A program made the position numbers and the translations under genes. A DNA stretch of 64,000 nt from Pollenia angustigena. Its lineage: Eukaryota; Arthropoda; Insecta; Diptera; Polleniidae. Of the stretch, positions 44,548 to 56,624 are shown piece by piece (the stretch's first letter is position 1; the number at the start of each line of letters is the position of its first letter). The DNA lies in the NCBI GenBank assembly GCA_930367215.1, contig OV884056.1:196953310-197017309 (forward strand). Reading direction: 5' to 3'. Under the pieces are notes generated by a model. The model saw only the letters and a program-made list of their open reading frames with translations, searched no databases and was not told the DNA's origin.

Positions 44548-45050
44548 GCTTTTTTTTTTTTTTTTTACTGTTAGGACCAGCACTCAGGGGATGACCCCTA
44601 CTAATGCATTGCATTGTGTTGGAACTAGGAAAATAGGTTGTGGGAAGGAGGATAGAGGGAGTAGTGTTTGTGAACATTCGATTTGAACTTAATCATGTTG
44701 TAAGTGAGAGGGAAGACTTCTGCAGGAAGGTTATTCCACATACGAACTGTGCGGGAAAAAAATGAATTCTCTCTGTAATGCGTTGTACGATTCACCTGCC
44801 AATCGACCACATAAGGATGGGCTCTTGAGGAAAAACGTGTATTACGAACAAACGTACGGGTTTCGGGAACCAGATCCCTAATTTCGTCAGAACACATCCC
44901 ATTGTAGTAACGATAAAACAGACAAATACAACCCACATTGCGACGGTGCTCGAGGGAGTCAATAGAATTGGATACCCTACTGTCACCAATGAGAACCGGG
45001 CTTAAAATAAATGACATCTGGAAGCGCCACCGTCAGCAAATATTTTCTAT
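44548..45050 (-). mobile_element. 5'-truncated LINE, 3' end only
   Basis: Minus strand ends in a poly-A run (T run at 44549-44567 on the plus strand) after a short 3' UTR, and carries the C-terminal part of a LINE ORF2. Everything upstream of that has been lost, the usual outcome of aborted reverse transcription. Confidence 0.75.
44625..45017 (-). pseudogene. LINE ORF2 C-terminal fragment
   Basis: 130 aa open on the minus strand with a conserved LINE tail: SLEHRRNVGCICLFYRYYNG, CSDEIRDLVPETRTFVRNTR, AHPYVVDWQVNRTTHYRENS and FSRTVRMWNNLPAEVFP. RMWNNLPAEVF is the common C-terminal signature. No RT core, so no activity. The frame itself is intact, which suggests a fairly young insertion. Confidence 0.8.
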
Positions 45051-46836
45051 AAGCTAGTTTTAGTACTTAGTCGTAAAATGAAGTTTAATTTTGTATGTAT
45101 CGTTTAAAATCCAATCGTTGTTCGACCTTTGGACTTAACATTATCACTAGTTAATTGCTAGCGCATATATTGCAATTTGAATTTATTTAAAAAAAGTGAA
45201 GGAAATAAAATTATATTTTAGCTAGAATTGAGATTGTTCAAACCCTTCAAAAAGAAGCTTTGTGGACGGGATCCACTGGAACCAACGCCAAGTCGTACAA
45301 TAACCATTCTTAAGTATTAAAAAAACTCATTTTAAGCTTACAAAGAATAGCATGTCTTTAAGACAATAAAACCTTACAATTGGATTATACATCGTCCTGG
45401 CGTGGAGAAAAACTTTTTGTACCTCCAAGTGTTTTTCCATTTGAAATTTTTCAAACTTTTACTTTAAAGATTCGTGGTTAGATTTATGTATTTGACGAAA
45501 AAACTCCGAAACAAACGTGACCACTAAATTGGCCACATATGAAATTTTTTTTTCACCAATTTAAGTTAATTAACCAAACTTTTTCCTAAAAACAACATCA
45601 AGTTTAAATGTAATAAATATCTAAAACACTGACTAATCTAGTAAACGTTATACAAAATCATGCAAATATATATTAAAAATAGTGGTTTCATGTGGGCCGT
45701 CAAATATTTGTAAGGTGTGACCAAAGCTTCTGTTAAAAAAAGCATAAGAATATATAACTAATATATTAATATATATAGAAAAAATAGCACCCATTACAAT
45801 TCGACCTCTACCTCGCATTAAAAATTTATCATTTTATTAAAACCATCCAAATACATTCCACATTTGTTCCTATTGTTTTGTATTTGTCATATGTCTCCAT
45901 AGTTAAAGGACTCTTGGCAATATGTTGTCATTTTACTTAACCATAAACCAACAAAGAAACGAAACAGTCAGTCAGTTAGTCAGCAAATGACTACTTGAAT
46001 GAAGGAAGGACTGTGTAACTGACTGATTGACTATCAAAAACCAGCAAGCCAGTTAACAAACGGCAAATGTATGAATATCAATTTAACAACAATAATCTGT
46101 CAAAGTTAAAATTTCCCTCAAACTTGATACTTGTTTATCCGGATACATCATTGTTTTAGATGTTCATTGTACGTGTTACTGCTCTGTTTGTTTGGCAATG
46201 GAAGTGGGTAATCAATCAATATAATTTACTTTGTCATAATTAACTGACATTTTATTTACATTTAAATGCAAATAAAAAACATTAAAATTGTTACGAATAT
46301 TTGTAAATGATAATTCGATATATTTTATTTTTAATCGATCGTATAATTTGGAAAGTTAATTAATAGTAAATTATAGAATGTAAATGGAAATTATATTTAT
46401 TAAAAAAATTTTTCAGATTAAATATACATTTTAGCTTAGATTCTAAATTTAATTAATTTTTTTTTTTTTAACATAAGCGCGGTTAGAAGCCTTTTATCAA
46501 TGTAGCTGTTGTTAAAAGATCGATTTAGCCGCTCAAAAATTACTCCTATTTAGAATTAAAAGCAATTTTACTTTCTCCTGTAAAGTTAGAATTATGTGAG
46601 TCCGGGCGTTTCTACATTAGAACAACGAAATATTCTAATTCTATTCTAGTCTAGTCTATTCTTTTTTTTCATTTTATTAGTAACAAAAACTGAAAATAAC
46701 AATTATTATCAAAAATTATTAACAGTTATAGTTGTTATTTAAAAATTATGATTTTTGTGACGATTTGAGTAAGTCAATTGGACAATTTTAACAATTTTAT
46801 TCTCAAAATTTTACGACTTTTTTCCCCACTTTATCA
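45051..46836. other. AT-rich stretch, no gene recognised
   Basis: CAGTCAGTCAGTTAGTCAG near 45966 and TCTAGTCTAGTCTATTC near 46640 are simple repeats. Nothing else identified. Confidence 0.45.
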
Positions 46837-46848
46837 GGAAACTATGGT

Positions 46849-48023
46849 TAGGTTAGAGTGGCCGCTCACAAAGACCACGCATAGACCAAATAGGTCCCTA
46901 GCGTTACAACATTGTACGATAACATGCAGAAGAAAGTCAGTAAAAAGGTTAGTCAGATGTAATGGTACCCAGAGTACCCCACACTCTCTTGACGAATGCC
47001 AGGAGTCTCATTAACCCAATTCCAGAGATTTCCCCGAGATCTTGGAGATAATGATCTCCAGGCAGTTCGCCCTGGAGCGCACGAGTGCCGGACAGTAGCA
47101 TAGCAAGTGCTCTACCGTCTCCTTCTCCCCTGGTACCACACAAAATCTACAATTGTCACTATTCAAGCGCCCCGCCCTACGGGCGTATACCGCAGTCCAA
47201 CAATGACCCGTCATAAAACCTATCAGAAGTCTACAGTCCCTTCTCGATAGCGACAGAAGAATTCTCGTCGACTCGGGATCGCAGGATCCCCACATTACCT
47301 TGGAAACCCTGCACGTTCTTGTGTTTTCCCAAAACGACTCTGATCTCCTCCGTACAGCAGAGTCCGTATCTCTCCTTATATTCTGAATTGGAGCCGGGAT
47401 GGCCATCATCCTATCGTGTGGTAAATGGGCCCACCGTTTCGCCAATTCGTCCACCTCTTCGTTGCCCTTTATGCCCTGGTGATCGCGAACCCAGTAGATA
47501 TGCACTCTCCTATTGGCACAGAGTCTATCTATCGAGTCCCTACACTCCTGGACGGCAGAGGAGAATGAGTATTCAGCGGTTATAGCCCTGATCGCCGCCT
47601 GACTATCAATGAAAATGTTTGCGTGCGAGCTCTCAGTACTGGAAACACGTGCCAAATCAGCAGCCATTTTGGCTGCAAAAACCTCCGCCTGGAAAACGCT
47701 GCAGTAATCGGGAAGCTTATACGATTCCCGAATACCCAGTTCTGGGCAGTAGACTGCAGCTCCAACTCCATCCTCCATTTTGGAACCGTCTGTGTAGAAT
47801 CTGAAGGTCCCGTGGCCAGATCGGAGTCCTGCCAACCAACCGTCCTCCTTTATGGTAACTCGCGGTTTCCTTCCAAGTGTCAGTCTCGGAATGGTGTAGA
47901 CACTGCTACAATCTATTCCCCTCATAATACTACCGTGACCATAAAGTCCGTATGCAAATTGTCCCGTCGCCTTTAAGCGGATCAAAGACTTCGTTGCAGT
48001 TCCTTCTGCCACTAGATGAATCG
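46849..48023 (-). mobile_element. 5'-truncated LINE with RNase H and 12-bp target duplication
   Basis: GGAAACTATGGT flanks both ends (46837-46848 and 48024-48035), a perfect 12-bp target duplication. The 3' end (minus strand) finishes CTCTAACCTAACC rather than poly-A. GC content is well above the surroundings. Presence of an RNase H domain points to the I/LOA/R1 side of the LINE tree. Confidence 0.87.
47011..48012 (-). CDS. LINE ORF2 C-terminal part: RNase H and zinc-knuckle-like tail
   Basis: 333 aa uninterrupted. RNase H domain at about residues 64-195 with the four acidic residues visible: FYTDGSKMEDGVGAAVY (Asp), FQAEVFAAKMAADL (Glu), IFIDSQAAIRA (Asp), and WVRDHQGIKGNEEVDELAKR (His and final Asp). 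It would degrade the RNA strand of the RNA-DNA hybrid during retrotransposition. Near the end, CRFCVVPGEKETVEHLLCYCPAL is the usual Cys/His tail. The RT and endonuclease are absent by 5' truncation, so the ATG at 48012 is only a chance internal Met. The stop at 47011 may follow a small frameshift, because the next frame stays open to 46949. Confidence 0.87.
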   Translation of the reverse strand: MAEGTATKSLIRLKATGQFAYGLYGHGSIMRGIDCSSVYTIPRLTLGRKPRVTIKEDGWLAGLRSGHGTFRFYTDGSKMEDGVGAAVYCPELGIRESYKLPDYCSVFQAEVFAAKMAADLARVSSTESSHANIFIDSQAAIRAITAEYSFSSAVQECRDSIDRLCANRRVHIYWVRDHQGIKGNEEVDELAKRWAHLPHDRMMAIPAPIQNIRRDTDSAVRRRSESFWENTRTCRVSKVMWGSCDPESTRILLSLSRRDCRLLIGFMTGHCWTAVYARRAGRLNSDNCRFCVVPGEKETVEHLLCYCPALVRSRANCLEIIISKISGKSLELG

Positions 48024-48035
48024 GAAACTATGGTC

Positions 48036-48565
48036 GCGGTCCGAAAAAATATTGTAAGTGAACACAGATTATATACATTTCGCTAATTCGGCATTATTTT
48101 AGAAAATATATCATCTTAGTTTTCTGTCTCATTTTTAAATAAAAAATAAGACTTTTTGTGAAAACTTGGAAGATTAAGGCAATTTTCTCGATTTTGTACA
48201 AAAAAAATTTTTCAAATATTATCAAAGTAATTTTTGGGAATGCAAAATTTTTAACTAATAGCATTTTATTTGACGTTCTTTATTCCCAATTTTTATTTTT
48301 GATAAATACACTGAAATTTATTTTGTATTCCCAAAAATTCGTTGATAATAAATTTGCACGTGTACGGCATAAAAAGCTGAACTGGCAAATGGCTTTATTT
48401 TGATTTTCTTGCGAGAACAATAAAGCAATTTTTTTGTTTCTTAATTTTTTTTTTCTTAACCCACCTACAACTGCAAATTATGTTTGGAGATGTTTGAAAT
48501 GTTATTTTTTCTTTTATTAAACTTGCTAAGAGTTCCTTCATTAACTTTACTTCACCTGTGCATTA
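48036..48565. repeat. diverged MITE fragment shared with 61880-62220
   Basis: 48230-48500 resembles part of 61880-62220: TTCCCAATTTTTATTTTTGA / TTCCCAGTTTTTATTCTTGA, TTTTGTATTCCCAAAAATT, GCACG.GTACGGC.TAAAAA and TTTCTTAACCCACCTACAAC / TTTCTTAACCTACTTACAAC. Here only one arm is seen. No coding. Confidence 0.6.
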
Positions 48566-50434
48566 GGGTGTCCCAAAATTTTTTTTTATAAGAGGCTCAA
48601 GCATAATTTGAAAGATTATAGGGTGAAGTATTTTTGATTTTTTTTTAAGAATTTTCGGAATAGGTTTAGAGGTCGCGCAAATGGAGGTTTTCATAAAAAA
48701 CGGAGTTTTCGGCCATTTATTTAACTTTACTCATAACTTGGTTAATACCACGAGTTTCTTCACTTTTGAGGAAACAGTTTTAAAGAAAAGTATCCAAGCT
48801 TTATTCCTGTGTGAAAAAATTATAAGTTTTGGTGATGAGTGTACTCATTTAGATACCCTTAATTACAATTTTTCGTAATTTTTTAACAAATTCTGTAAAT
48901 AACGGTTTATAACTTTTCAAATTTATATGAAAGGTATTAAAACTAGGGACGCGATTTTGAAAACCGATAAGTTCTAAACAATTAAGAAAAACAAAAATGG
49001 AATTTTGTCCTACAGTTTCCGAGTTAGACTATTTTTATAGTTTGTACCTTAAAAATGGTGATACTTTTTTCGTTATAATTATTGTATATTTCCATAAATT
49101 TTTAAAGTTAGGTTTTAACTGTCATTAACTTCTGACATTTATTGATCTAAATCGTTACACGCTGTCATTTTCACTATCTATTTTATGTATGCTCCAGAAG
49201 CTATCAATCGGGTTCGCTGGATGATGAAAATTATCTATTCTTTGAAAATATGCATTTTCCGAAACCATTTGTAATCTTATGTAGACAAATCAACAGTTGA
49301 TGCCTTGCTTGAATCTAGTTCATTTATTTTAAGAATATATATATCAAATATTGGTACCTCTGCCAGTGCCTTCGATACGATCCTTTCAATGATCTGAGCC
49401 TATTAAAGGAATTGGATAGTTATAAAATTATTAATAAAGCAGTTGCAAAAGCCTCGCTTAAAACTATTCTAGGTCATCAGTGGTACTTAACTCCGAAATT
49501 GGCTGCCTCAGCGTTTTTTTAAAGAACGTATCGACACCAAAACTTTGCACTTTATGACACAAAATCTTGCAGATACTCCATGCAGCGATTATGAAGTAGC
49601 AAATGCAACTTTAACAGAAGAAAAATCTAGAAATAAAGAAACTCAACAATTTATTTCAAAAGCCAGTCTAACTTTTTTTGAAGTTTGCAATATTTCAATC
49701 GTTTTTTTTTAAATAGTTCCAGAGAATTGGAAAGCTAACAAGTAATTTCAAGAGGCAAAGAAAAAAGTTCAACAATTACAAGTGGTAAATGATGTGGTAG
49801 AACGAGGTGTGGCTTTGGCTAACACTTATATTAATGTCACAACTTCTGAAACTGATTACCAGAACTTGTTGCAAGGTATAGAACTACATCGCAAGAACCT
49901 CAATAAATGATTTTTCACAGACACCTTATAATAACATATACTGGGTATAAAGATAAAAACGGGTATAACTCAGGAATGGTAGGAACAAATTTAAAAATTG
50001 TTTATTCGTAATAATTAGAATTAATTTGTCTTTCAAACTGCATCATTAGTTTTAATACCTTTCATATAAATTTGAAAAGTAATAAACCGTTATTTACAGA
50101 ATTTGTTAAAAAATTACGAAAAATTGTAATTAAGGGTATCTAAATGAGTACACTCATCACCAAAACTTATAATTTTTTCACACAGGAATAAAGCTTGGAT
50201 ACTTTTCTTTAAAACTATTTCCTCAAAAGTGAAGAAACTCGTGGTATTAACCAAGTTATGAGTAAAGTTAAATAAATGGCCGAAAACTCCGTTTTTTTAT
50301 GAAAACTCCATTTGCGCGACCTCTAAACCTGTTCCGAAAATTCTAAAAAAAAAATCAAAAATACTTCACCCTATAAGCTTTTAAGATTTAGTTGAGCACT
50401 TATGAAAATCACAAAAAAAAAATTTGGGACACCC
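48566..50434. mobile_element. long-TIR DNA element, AGGGTGTCCCAAA ends
   Basis: Ends (T)AGGGTGTCCCAAA at 48566 and TTTGGGACACCCT(A) at 50434, with TA on each side (48564-48565, 50435-50436). Arms of about 380 bp are well-matched inverted copies (for example GGTCGCGCAAATGGAG / CTCCATTTGCGCGACC and TATCCAAGCTTTATTCCTG / CAGGAATAAAGCTTGGATA). The centre, 49300-49910, holds a coding relic. About 1.87 kb. Confidence 0.85.
49400..49910 (+). pseudogene. uncharacterised TE-encoded protein relic
   Basis: Broken frames on the plus strand: KELDSYKIINKAVAKAS and HQWYLTPKLAASAFF (49405-49520), a break over a T run, KERIDTKTLHFM, then after more breaks VVNDVVERGVALANTY and LLQGIELHRKN ending in TGA at 49908. 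The combination WYLxPELxxxAFF ... VNDxxERGVAL ... HRK resembles a TE-associated protein family I have seen in many insects, but I cannot name its transposase class. The N-terminal part is missing. Confidence 0.55.
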
Positions 50435-50654
50435 TACTGTGCATGTCTTATTGTGTAGCGCAAAATTGTGCGCTTATTTTTTTAAATGTACTACATATAA
50501 GTGCTTCGCAAAATGATAAAATTTTTTATTGGAATACTTCAACGTTTTACCAATCTTCTCTGGATCAGAAAGATATGCCTGTTTGTCGATAAGACTTATG
50601 TGTATTATGTACGTTTGTTGTATGAAAATTAAAAAATTTAATTTAATAAATGAA

Positions 50655-50820
50655 AATTTCTCAATTTCATTTTGAATTTTCTCAATTTCATTTGGAATTT
50701 CCCAATTTTAATTGGAATTTTCTCAATTTCAAATTGAAATTCGCAATTTCATTTGGAATTTGCTCAATTTCAAATTGAATTTCTCATTTTCATTTGGAAT
50801 TTTCTCATTTTCAATGAAAA
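50655..50820. repeat. A/T-rich minisatellite, about 20-bp unit
   Basis: About eight units of the type TTTCTCAATTTCATTTGGAA, with single changes and some partly inverted (AATTGAAATT) units. Lies just beyond the long-TIR element. Confidence 0.85.
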
Positions 50821-53800
50821 ATGGTATAGTTGCACCCAGTTTTTCACCATGAGCGCTACTTTAAGAGGCTGTGCCTTCCTCAAGATGCTTTGCATTTTGA
50901 TATGGAAAAAACTCTCCTTTAATGGGGACTAATAAATGGTTACCGATAAATGTGTTTTGATGAAAAATAAAGAGTAACAACCCTGTAGTTCATGTGGCTG
51001 TCTCCGAGCTGGTTATAATACTAGCCCCTTTATGACACAACCAGTCCGAATGCTAACCAAATGACTGGCCACTTTAACAAGGAGATGTCCTACGAGGGGG
51101 TAAATTGTCACTAAGAGGCTACAAAAAGACAGTACATAAGCCGGTTCTTCTTGGCTTACCCTTAGCTGTCTCCTTATACCAACCATAAATCTGCTTTTCT
51201 GATTGTGTTGTCATACGTTCTGTTTCTCTCTATCATAAAATCAGTAAAATGCTTAATGACATACATTTTTTACTATACACCATCTGCGACACAAAAAGAC
51301 AGCTAAGTGCCAGCACAAAGTGACAGTAAAATTTTCCACAGTTTTATAACCAGTCTTCAGAGTATAGTATCAATGTGGATAGTTTTACAACCAGTCTACA
51401 GTGTATAGTACTGCCAATTTTGGGGTAAATTGTTACGACAAAACTGCAGGGAATGGTGTATTTTTATATTTTAGCGGTCAAGATGTTGTATGTAACTGCT
51501 GTTGGCACAAAAGAAGACAAATCGAAACCTTTAGGTGAAATAAAAAAATATGTCGTTAAAGTTAATCTGTAGGTTACGTAGCTACTGAGATACGCGCACA
51601 TGTGATTGATTGTGAAAATGACGGGAAAGTACTTTATTACTATTGTATTATGTGATGCTGCGAGTAGCGATTAAGAATGAAGGATAATGCGTTTAGGTTT
51701 CTTACAAAGATACTTATTGGTAAAAAGAAAGTTAAGATTTTGCTGGAAATAGAACTGTATTGATTCTTTGTATCGCCGCAAGTGTTGTGCATACATTTCT
51801 TGCAACAACATTTTGCCAATGCACTCTTTCATGATTAACATTGTAATTGTAGCTAAACACATTACGCCTATCTAGAACCTAGAATTGACAGATATCCCAA
51901 AGATCGTACAAGACCAGAATCCTATCAAGTACAACATAAACCAGTTGCTATCATGGACGAAGACAAGCTCTTTAAATACACTTTAAATTACTTCATTACA
52001 AGGGAAAACAAATTATGTTCCAACTTTCATAATTTCTTTTACAATTACTTATTTCCAAGCCTTTGGAACGTTGAGTACTCTACTTATAAAAAGTAAATTT
52101 AAAAAGTAAAGTTTTCTCTTCAGTTTTCTTACAAATGACAGACAGTTAATACTCAGTAGTACTTGTTATACATATTAAATTTAAAATAAAATGCAACATA
52201 TTTTATGGTGATGATTTTTTCTTCTTTTTTTGCTTTTATTTAAAAAGAAAAAAAAAAAAAACTAAAAAGTCCCATGGAAACTCTGAAATGTATTCTTATA
52301 ATTTTTTTTTTTTTTTTTTTTTTGTTCAAATGCATATAAATTGTATGTTTGTAAGGAACCGAATGTGTAGAGTATATAAAAATGGCAAATAAACTTTAAC
52401 AAGAAATTTTCACAATAAAAACCCACAAGAATACAAATTATCCAGCAAACAGCCACAAAATGGAGTTTCTTTCTTACACATTCACACACATAGACGGGTA
52501 CATGTGTTATTCCCACACACACACATTGCATTAGAAGTAGGGTTCATATTTGGCAAAAAATAATGCTCGAGAATTCCGGGCAAACAGTGATAACAGGAGC
52601 TAAGTACAATTTGTGGAGCTAAACTTTGTATTTGTTTGTCAAGACGGGATCTATGAACTGATGTTAGTTCAGGTTTGGGTTTAGCCTAAGTGCTTAACAT
52701 GACAAAAACAGAATGACAAATCTGTAACTTCTCTCAAACTATGCAAATAATTCCTTTTATTCTTCTAAGCGTGTTTTATAGCAAACAAATAACAATTTAT
52801 TATCATTAATTGGTTATATCCCGATTACCTTTTCATACTATTTTTCACAAAAACTTCCTAAGATTCTCGAAAATAAAATAAAAATTTGATTCGCTCCTAG
52901 GAATAAAAAAAAGTACGAGATACTAGAAACCCTTATTAGAAGTTACTCTATCATAAATAAACTTTTATTACGATACCAAAAATAAGTAAAACTTTATAAA
53001 CATTTAAATATACTCGAAGAAATACTGTCGTTATTTATAAATCAAATTATTAATATCTAAATTGTTACTAATTTTATCTCAAAATGGGAACCTTTCTCAA
53101 AGATCTTAATATAGTTCCATATCTGCATAAATCTTCTGTTCTAGAACCTCCTTAATGTTGCACTGCAACAAAAATTAACCGAATTTCTGCTGGGAGGGAA
53201 GTTACATTTTTGTCCCATTCTTCCCCTGCAAGTTTTGAGCGCATTCTATGGATTGCATTCTCCGGGTAAATACCTCAATCTTGCTCGGGGGAGTGGTAAC
53301 AATTTGGATCATAGGTGACACAAAAGTTCTCACCCGTTGTTCTTTGAATGTTATATTTTAATTAATAAAAAAATTTTGCTTGACTTTTGGAATGTGTTTT
53401 TTTGATGTTGTTTGATTAAGTAGAAAAAATTATTTCGGCCAAGCGGACAACACTAGAATTGCTGACGGGCCCGATTTATGTCGATTTCCATCACTCTTGT
53501 CAGTTCTTTTGGCGATAGGTTTCCGCATTCCTGACGTAGATTCACTTTGAGGACCTAAAGAGTCTTAGGCTTGTGGCTTACAAAACCAGCACAAAAAGAA
53601 CTCTAGAACGTGAAATAAGGCGATCGTGCCGCCCTGTGCAGAACACTTATATGAGAGACTAGCGATCAGGGAAAGCCATGCGCTTGCATGTCAACGGCTA
53701 GCAGGTGATGCAATATCTGCACTTTATAGGAGATCATGTACACGATTTTACAAGATTTTTTAAGGACCTCCGATTGATACCAACTTGCGTAGCATGACGT

Positions 53801-55317
53801 TTGGTCGGTACTCTGCGACAACTTCAGCCACAGCTCCACTACGATATTCTCACCAGAACGGCTGATCTGTGACTGCCAAGACCTGCGTCGAAAGTGGCAC
53901 TGCGCCAAGACCACCGACAAATTATAACGCAAAAAATTGGAAATAATTATTCCGCCTTCTTGAGGCTTATGGCGCTCTATTTCTTATTGACGCATATTTT
54001 GTGTATAGTCTATCAGCGATTAAAAAATGTTAAAGCAAAACTGACATTTACTGCCATTTGCAAAAATTAAGTAGCTCACAGGCTTTATAGATAAAAAAAA
54101 AATCACGAAAAATGTAAATTTAAGAGAAACCGGCTTAGAGTCAAATTTTTACGAATTTTTGCCTGCTAAAGAGTTTTTCTATGTGCTCTTGTTATTTAAG
54201 GCAGCTTCAAATGCACGAGATGTTGGATTTGTCTGGCTTAATCAAGAGTGTGAAAAGTTTCAGTAAAAGAAGGCGTTAGAGTAATTATCCGTTTGCTTAA
54301 GTCATCCTTAAGGGTACAAGTCATAGGTATTTTGAGGAAAATACTAAAAGTTGTTATTGTTTTTTAAGATGTTCAAACAATAATTAGATCAGTGGAGCAT
54401 TTTCGTGAAATAACTTAAATCTTGTGTGATATTGTAAAACGGTCTTTGAAGGCACCTACAGTCGTTTGAAGCAAGTAAAAAATGCAGTAAACTCTCTTCT
54501 GGTTAATTGTTTAATCCAATCCACTCTTCGTCCATATGTCGATTAACTTTTTCCTTGAGTGCTTTTACATTACACACTTAAACCCATTTCTACTTAAAAC
54601 GAGTAAGAGTTGCAAAATAATACTGTGGAAAAAAGGAATTTGAATTTTTAAATTAGTTTTGTTAACTTTTTTTTATGTAATTTTTCTATTATTGTTATTT
54701 TTTCTTGTGCTAAAATAAAAGTCTATACGACTATTCGAGTGTGTTAGTGGATAATGTATACAGGAATGTAAACTAGAATTCCATATCCTTGTACTTATAA
54801 TAAGAAATAGTAATATGGTGTTTGTATGATGTTGAAAAAGGAAAATTTCTTGTCTAAAAATTATCATAAAATTTGTTAGGAAAAAGAATTGCACAAAGAA
54901 CAAAAAAAAAAAAAAAGTATTTACAATTTAAATTTGAATGCACAGCAAAGAAGTGTAACATAGTAAAATAGTTTTTATTTCAAGGTTTTTTAATGATTTT
55001 GTATGTTTAATAATCGTATTGGAAAAATGTAGAGGTTTTTTTTTCAATTTAATGGTTCTAAAGAGATTGATTGGTCAAAGCTGTGTTTCAACTTGACTTA
55101 AAACGTGTAGGGAAACAGTTACAAATTAGGAATGGGCCAAAATATTGATATAGCAAAATATCGATATTTTTTAAAAAAATAATCGATATATATCGACGAT
55201 ATTTAAAATACCGATATATCGATGTATTGATATTGAAATACGACTATCAAATTCGATATTTTTTAAAGTCAGTTTTCATTAAAAACTCAAAATTTTAGCC
55301 GTTTTTCAAACATTATG
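50821..55317. other. mixed spacer, no gene recognised
   Basis: 51342-51410 holds a two-unit direct repeat (AACCAGTCT.CAG.GTATAGTA). 52255-52325 has A and T runs. 53450-53950 is GC-richer and probably an old TE fragment, with one 88-aa open frame (53932-53666, minus) I cannot assign. 55135-55260 is dense in ATCGATAT-type palindromes. No exon recognised. Confidence 0.4.
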
Positions 55318-55319
55318 TA

Positions 55320-56622
55320 AAGGTGGTTAAATTTCAAGGGCCGATGTTGATTTTGAATAAAACACAAACTATTTAGGAAATTATTGTAATATTATTTTAT
55401 TATGATATATTGGTATTACTCAATTATGTATGGAACAAAATATCGGCCAAATGGGCGCCGCGAGCTCGGCGGCACACCTCCATCCGATGGTCCAAATTTT
55501 CGATGACCCTGAGGCATAATGGAGGTTCTATGCCGTTAATGTGCCGAATTATCTCATCCTTTAGCTCTTGAATTGTTGCTGGCTTATCGACGTACACCTT
55601 TTCTTTCAAATAACCCCAAAGAAAAAAGTCCAACGGTGTCAAATCACATGATCTTGGCGGCCAATTGACATCGCCATTACGTGAGATAACACGGCCATTG
55701 AATTTGTTGCGCAAAAGAGCCATTGTTTCGTTAGCTGTGTGGCAAGTGGCACCGTCCTGCTGAAACCACATATCGTCCACTTCCATATCTTCCAATTCGG
55801 GCCATAAAAAGTTCGTTATCATCTCACGATAGCGAACACCATTCACAGTAACTGCCTGACCGGCCTCATTTTGGAAAATATACGGCCCGATGATGCCGCC
55901 AGCCCATAAACCGCACCAAACAGTCACTCTTTGTGGGTGCATTGGTTTTTCGACAATCACTCTTGGATTCTCATTCGCCCAAATGCGGCAATTCTGTTTA
56001 TTGACGAATCCACTGAGGTGAAAATGTGCCTCATCACTGAAGATGATTTTCTTCGAAAATTGATCATCCACTGTTGCAATTTCTTGCCACCATTCTGCCC
56101 ATTCACGACGTTTGGAATTGTCAAGAGGCTTTAGTTCTTAAGCCAATTGCACCTTGTAAGCGTGTAAATGCAAGTCTTTATGCATAATGTTCATCAACGA
56201 CGAGCGTGAGAGGTGCAATTGTTGGGCACGACGACGAGTTGAGGTGGACGGCTCTTCAGCCACACTATCGCGAACAGCAGCAATATTTCCTGCAGTACGA
56301 GCTGTACGAGCATGAACTGGTGTTCTCACATCTTCTACAGACCCGGTTTACTCGAATTTTTCCACGTTTTTTGCGATTGTACGCACATTTGGACGATCGA
56401 ATTGACCAAAAAAATCACGAAGTGCACGATATGCATTTTGATTTGAACGCCCATTTTCATAATAAGTCTGGATAACTTTAACACGTTGTTGGATTGTGTA
56501 TCTCTCCATGGTTCAAATTGAGTAAGGCTGAAATAGAGAAATGTCAAATAAAATTCGGAAAAAAACTTGGCGTTTAGGTGTGGTTCACATTCAACATCGG
56601 CCCTTACAATTTAACCACCCTT
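55320..56622 (-). mobile_element. rosa-type (DD41D) mariner, copy 5, near full length
   Basis: About 1.3 kb with both TIRs: plus-strand left AAGGTGGTTAAATTTCAAGG..CCGATGTTGA and right TCAACATCGG..CCTTACAATTTAACCACCCTT. TA flanks both ends (55318-55319, 56623-56624), the mariner target duplication. The left TIR lacks one G of the GGG. The best-preserved mobile element in the window. Confidence 0.9.
55424..56509 (-). pseudogene. rosa-type mariner transposase with two in-frame stops (copy 5)
   Basis: One frame of 362 codons from the ATG at 56509 to the stop at 55424, broken only by TAA at 56348-56350 (after KNVEKFE) and TAA at 56138-56140 (after YKVQLA); no frameshift. Order: first HTH (MERYTI..RVKVIQTYYENG); second HTH (STSTRRRAQQLHLSRSSLM); IIFSDEAHFHLSG (first Asp); WCGLWAGGIIGPYIF; MWFQQDGATCHT (second Asp); RSCDLTPLDFFLWGYLKEKV (third Asp, 41 residues after the second); tail ending HLADILFHT. 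361 aa is close to mariner transposase length. All three catalytic residues survive, but the stops prevent a full product. Confidence 0.9.
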
Positions 56623-56624
56623 TA

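Noticed and set aside
53666..53932. 88-aa open frame in GC-richer DNA
   Set aside because: I tried to match it to transposase and retroelement domains and could not; left as unassigned.
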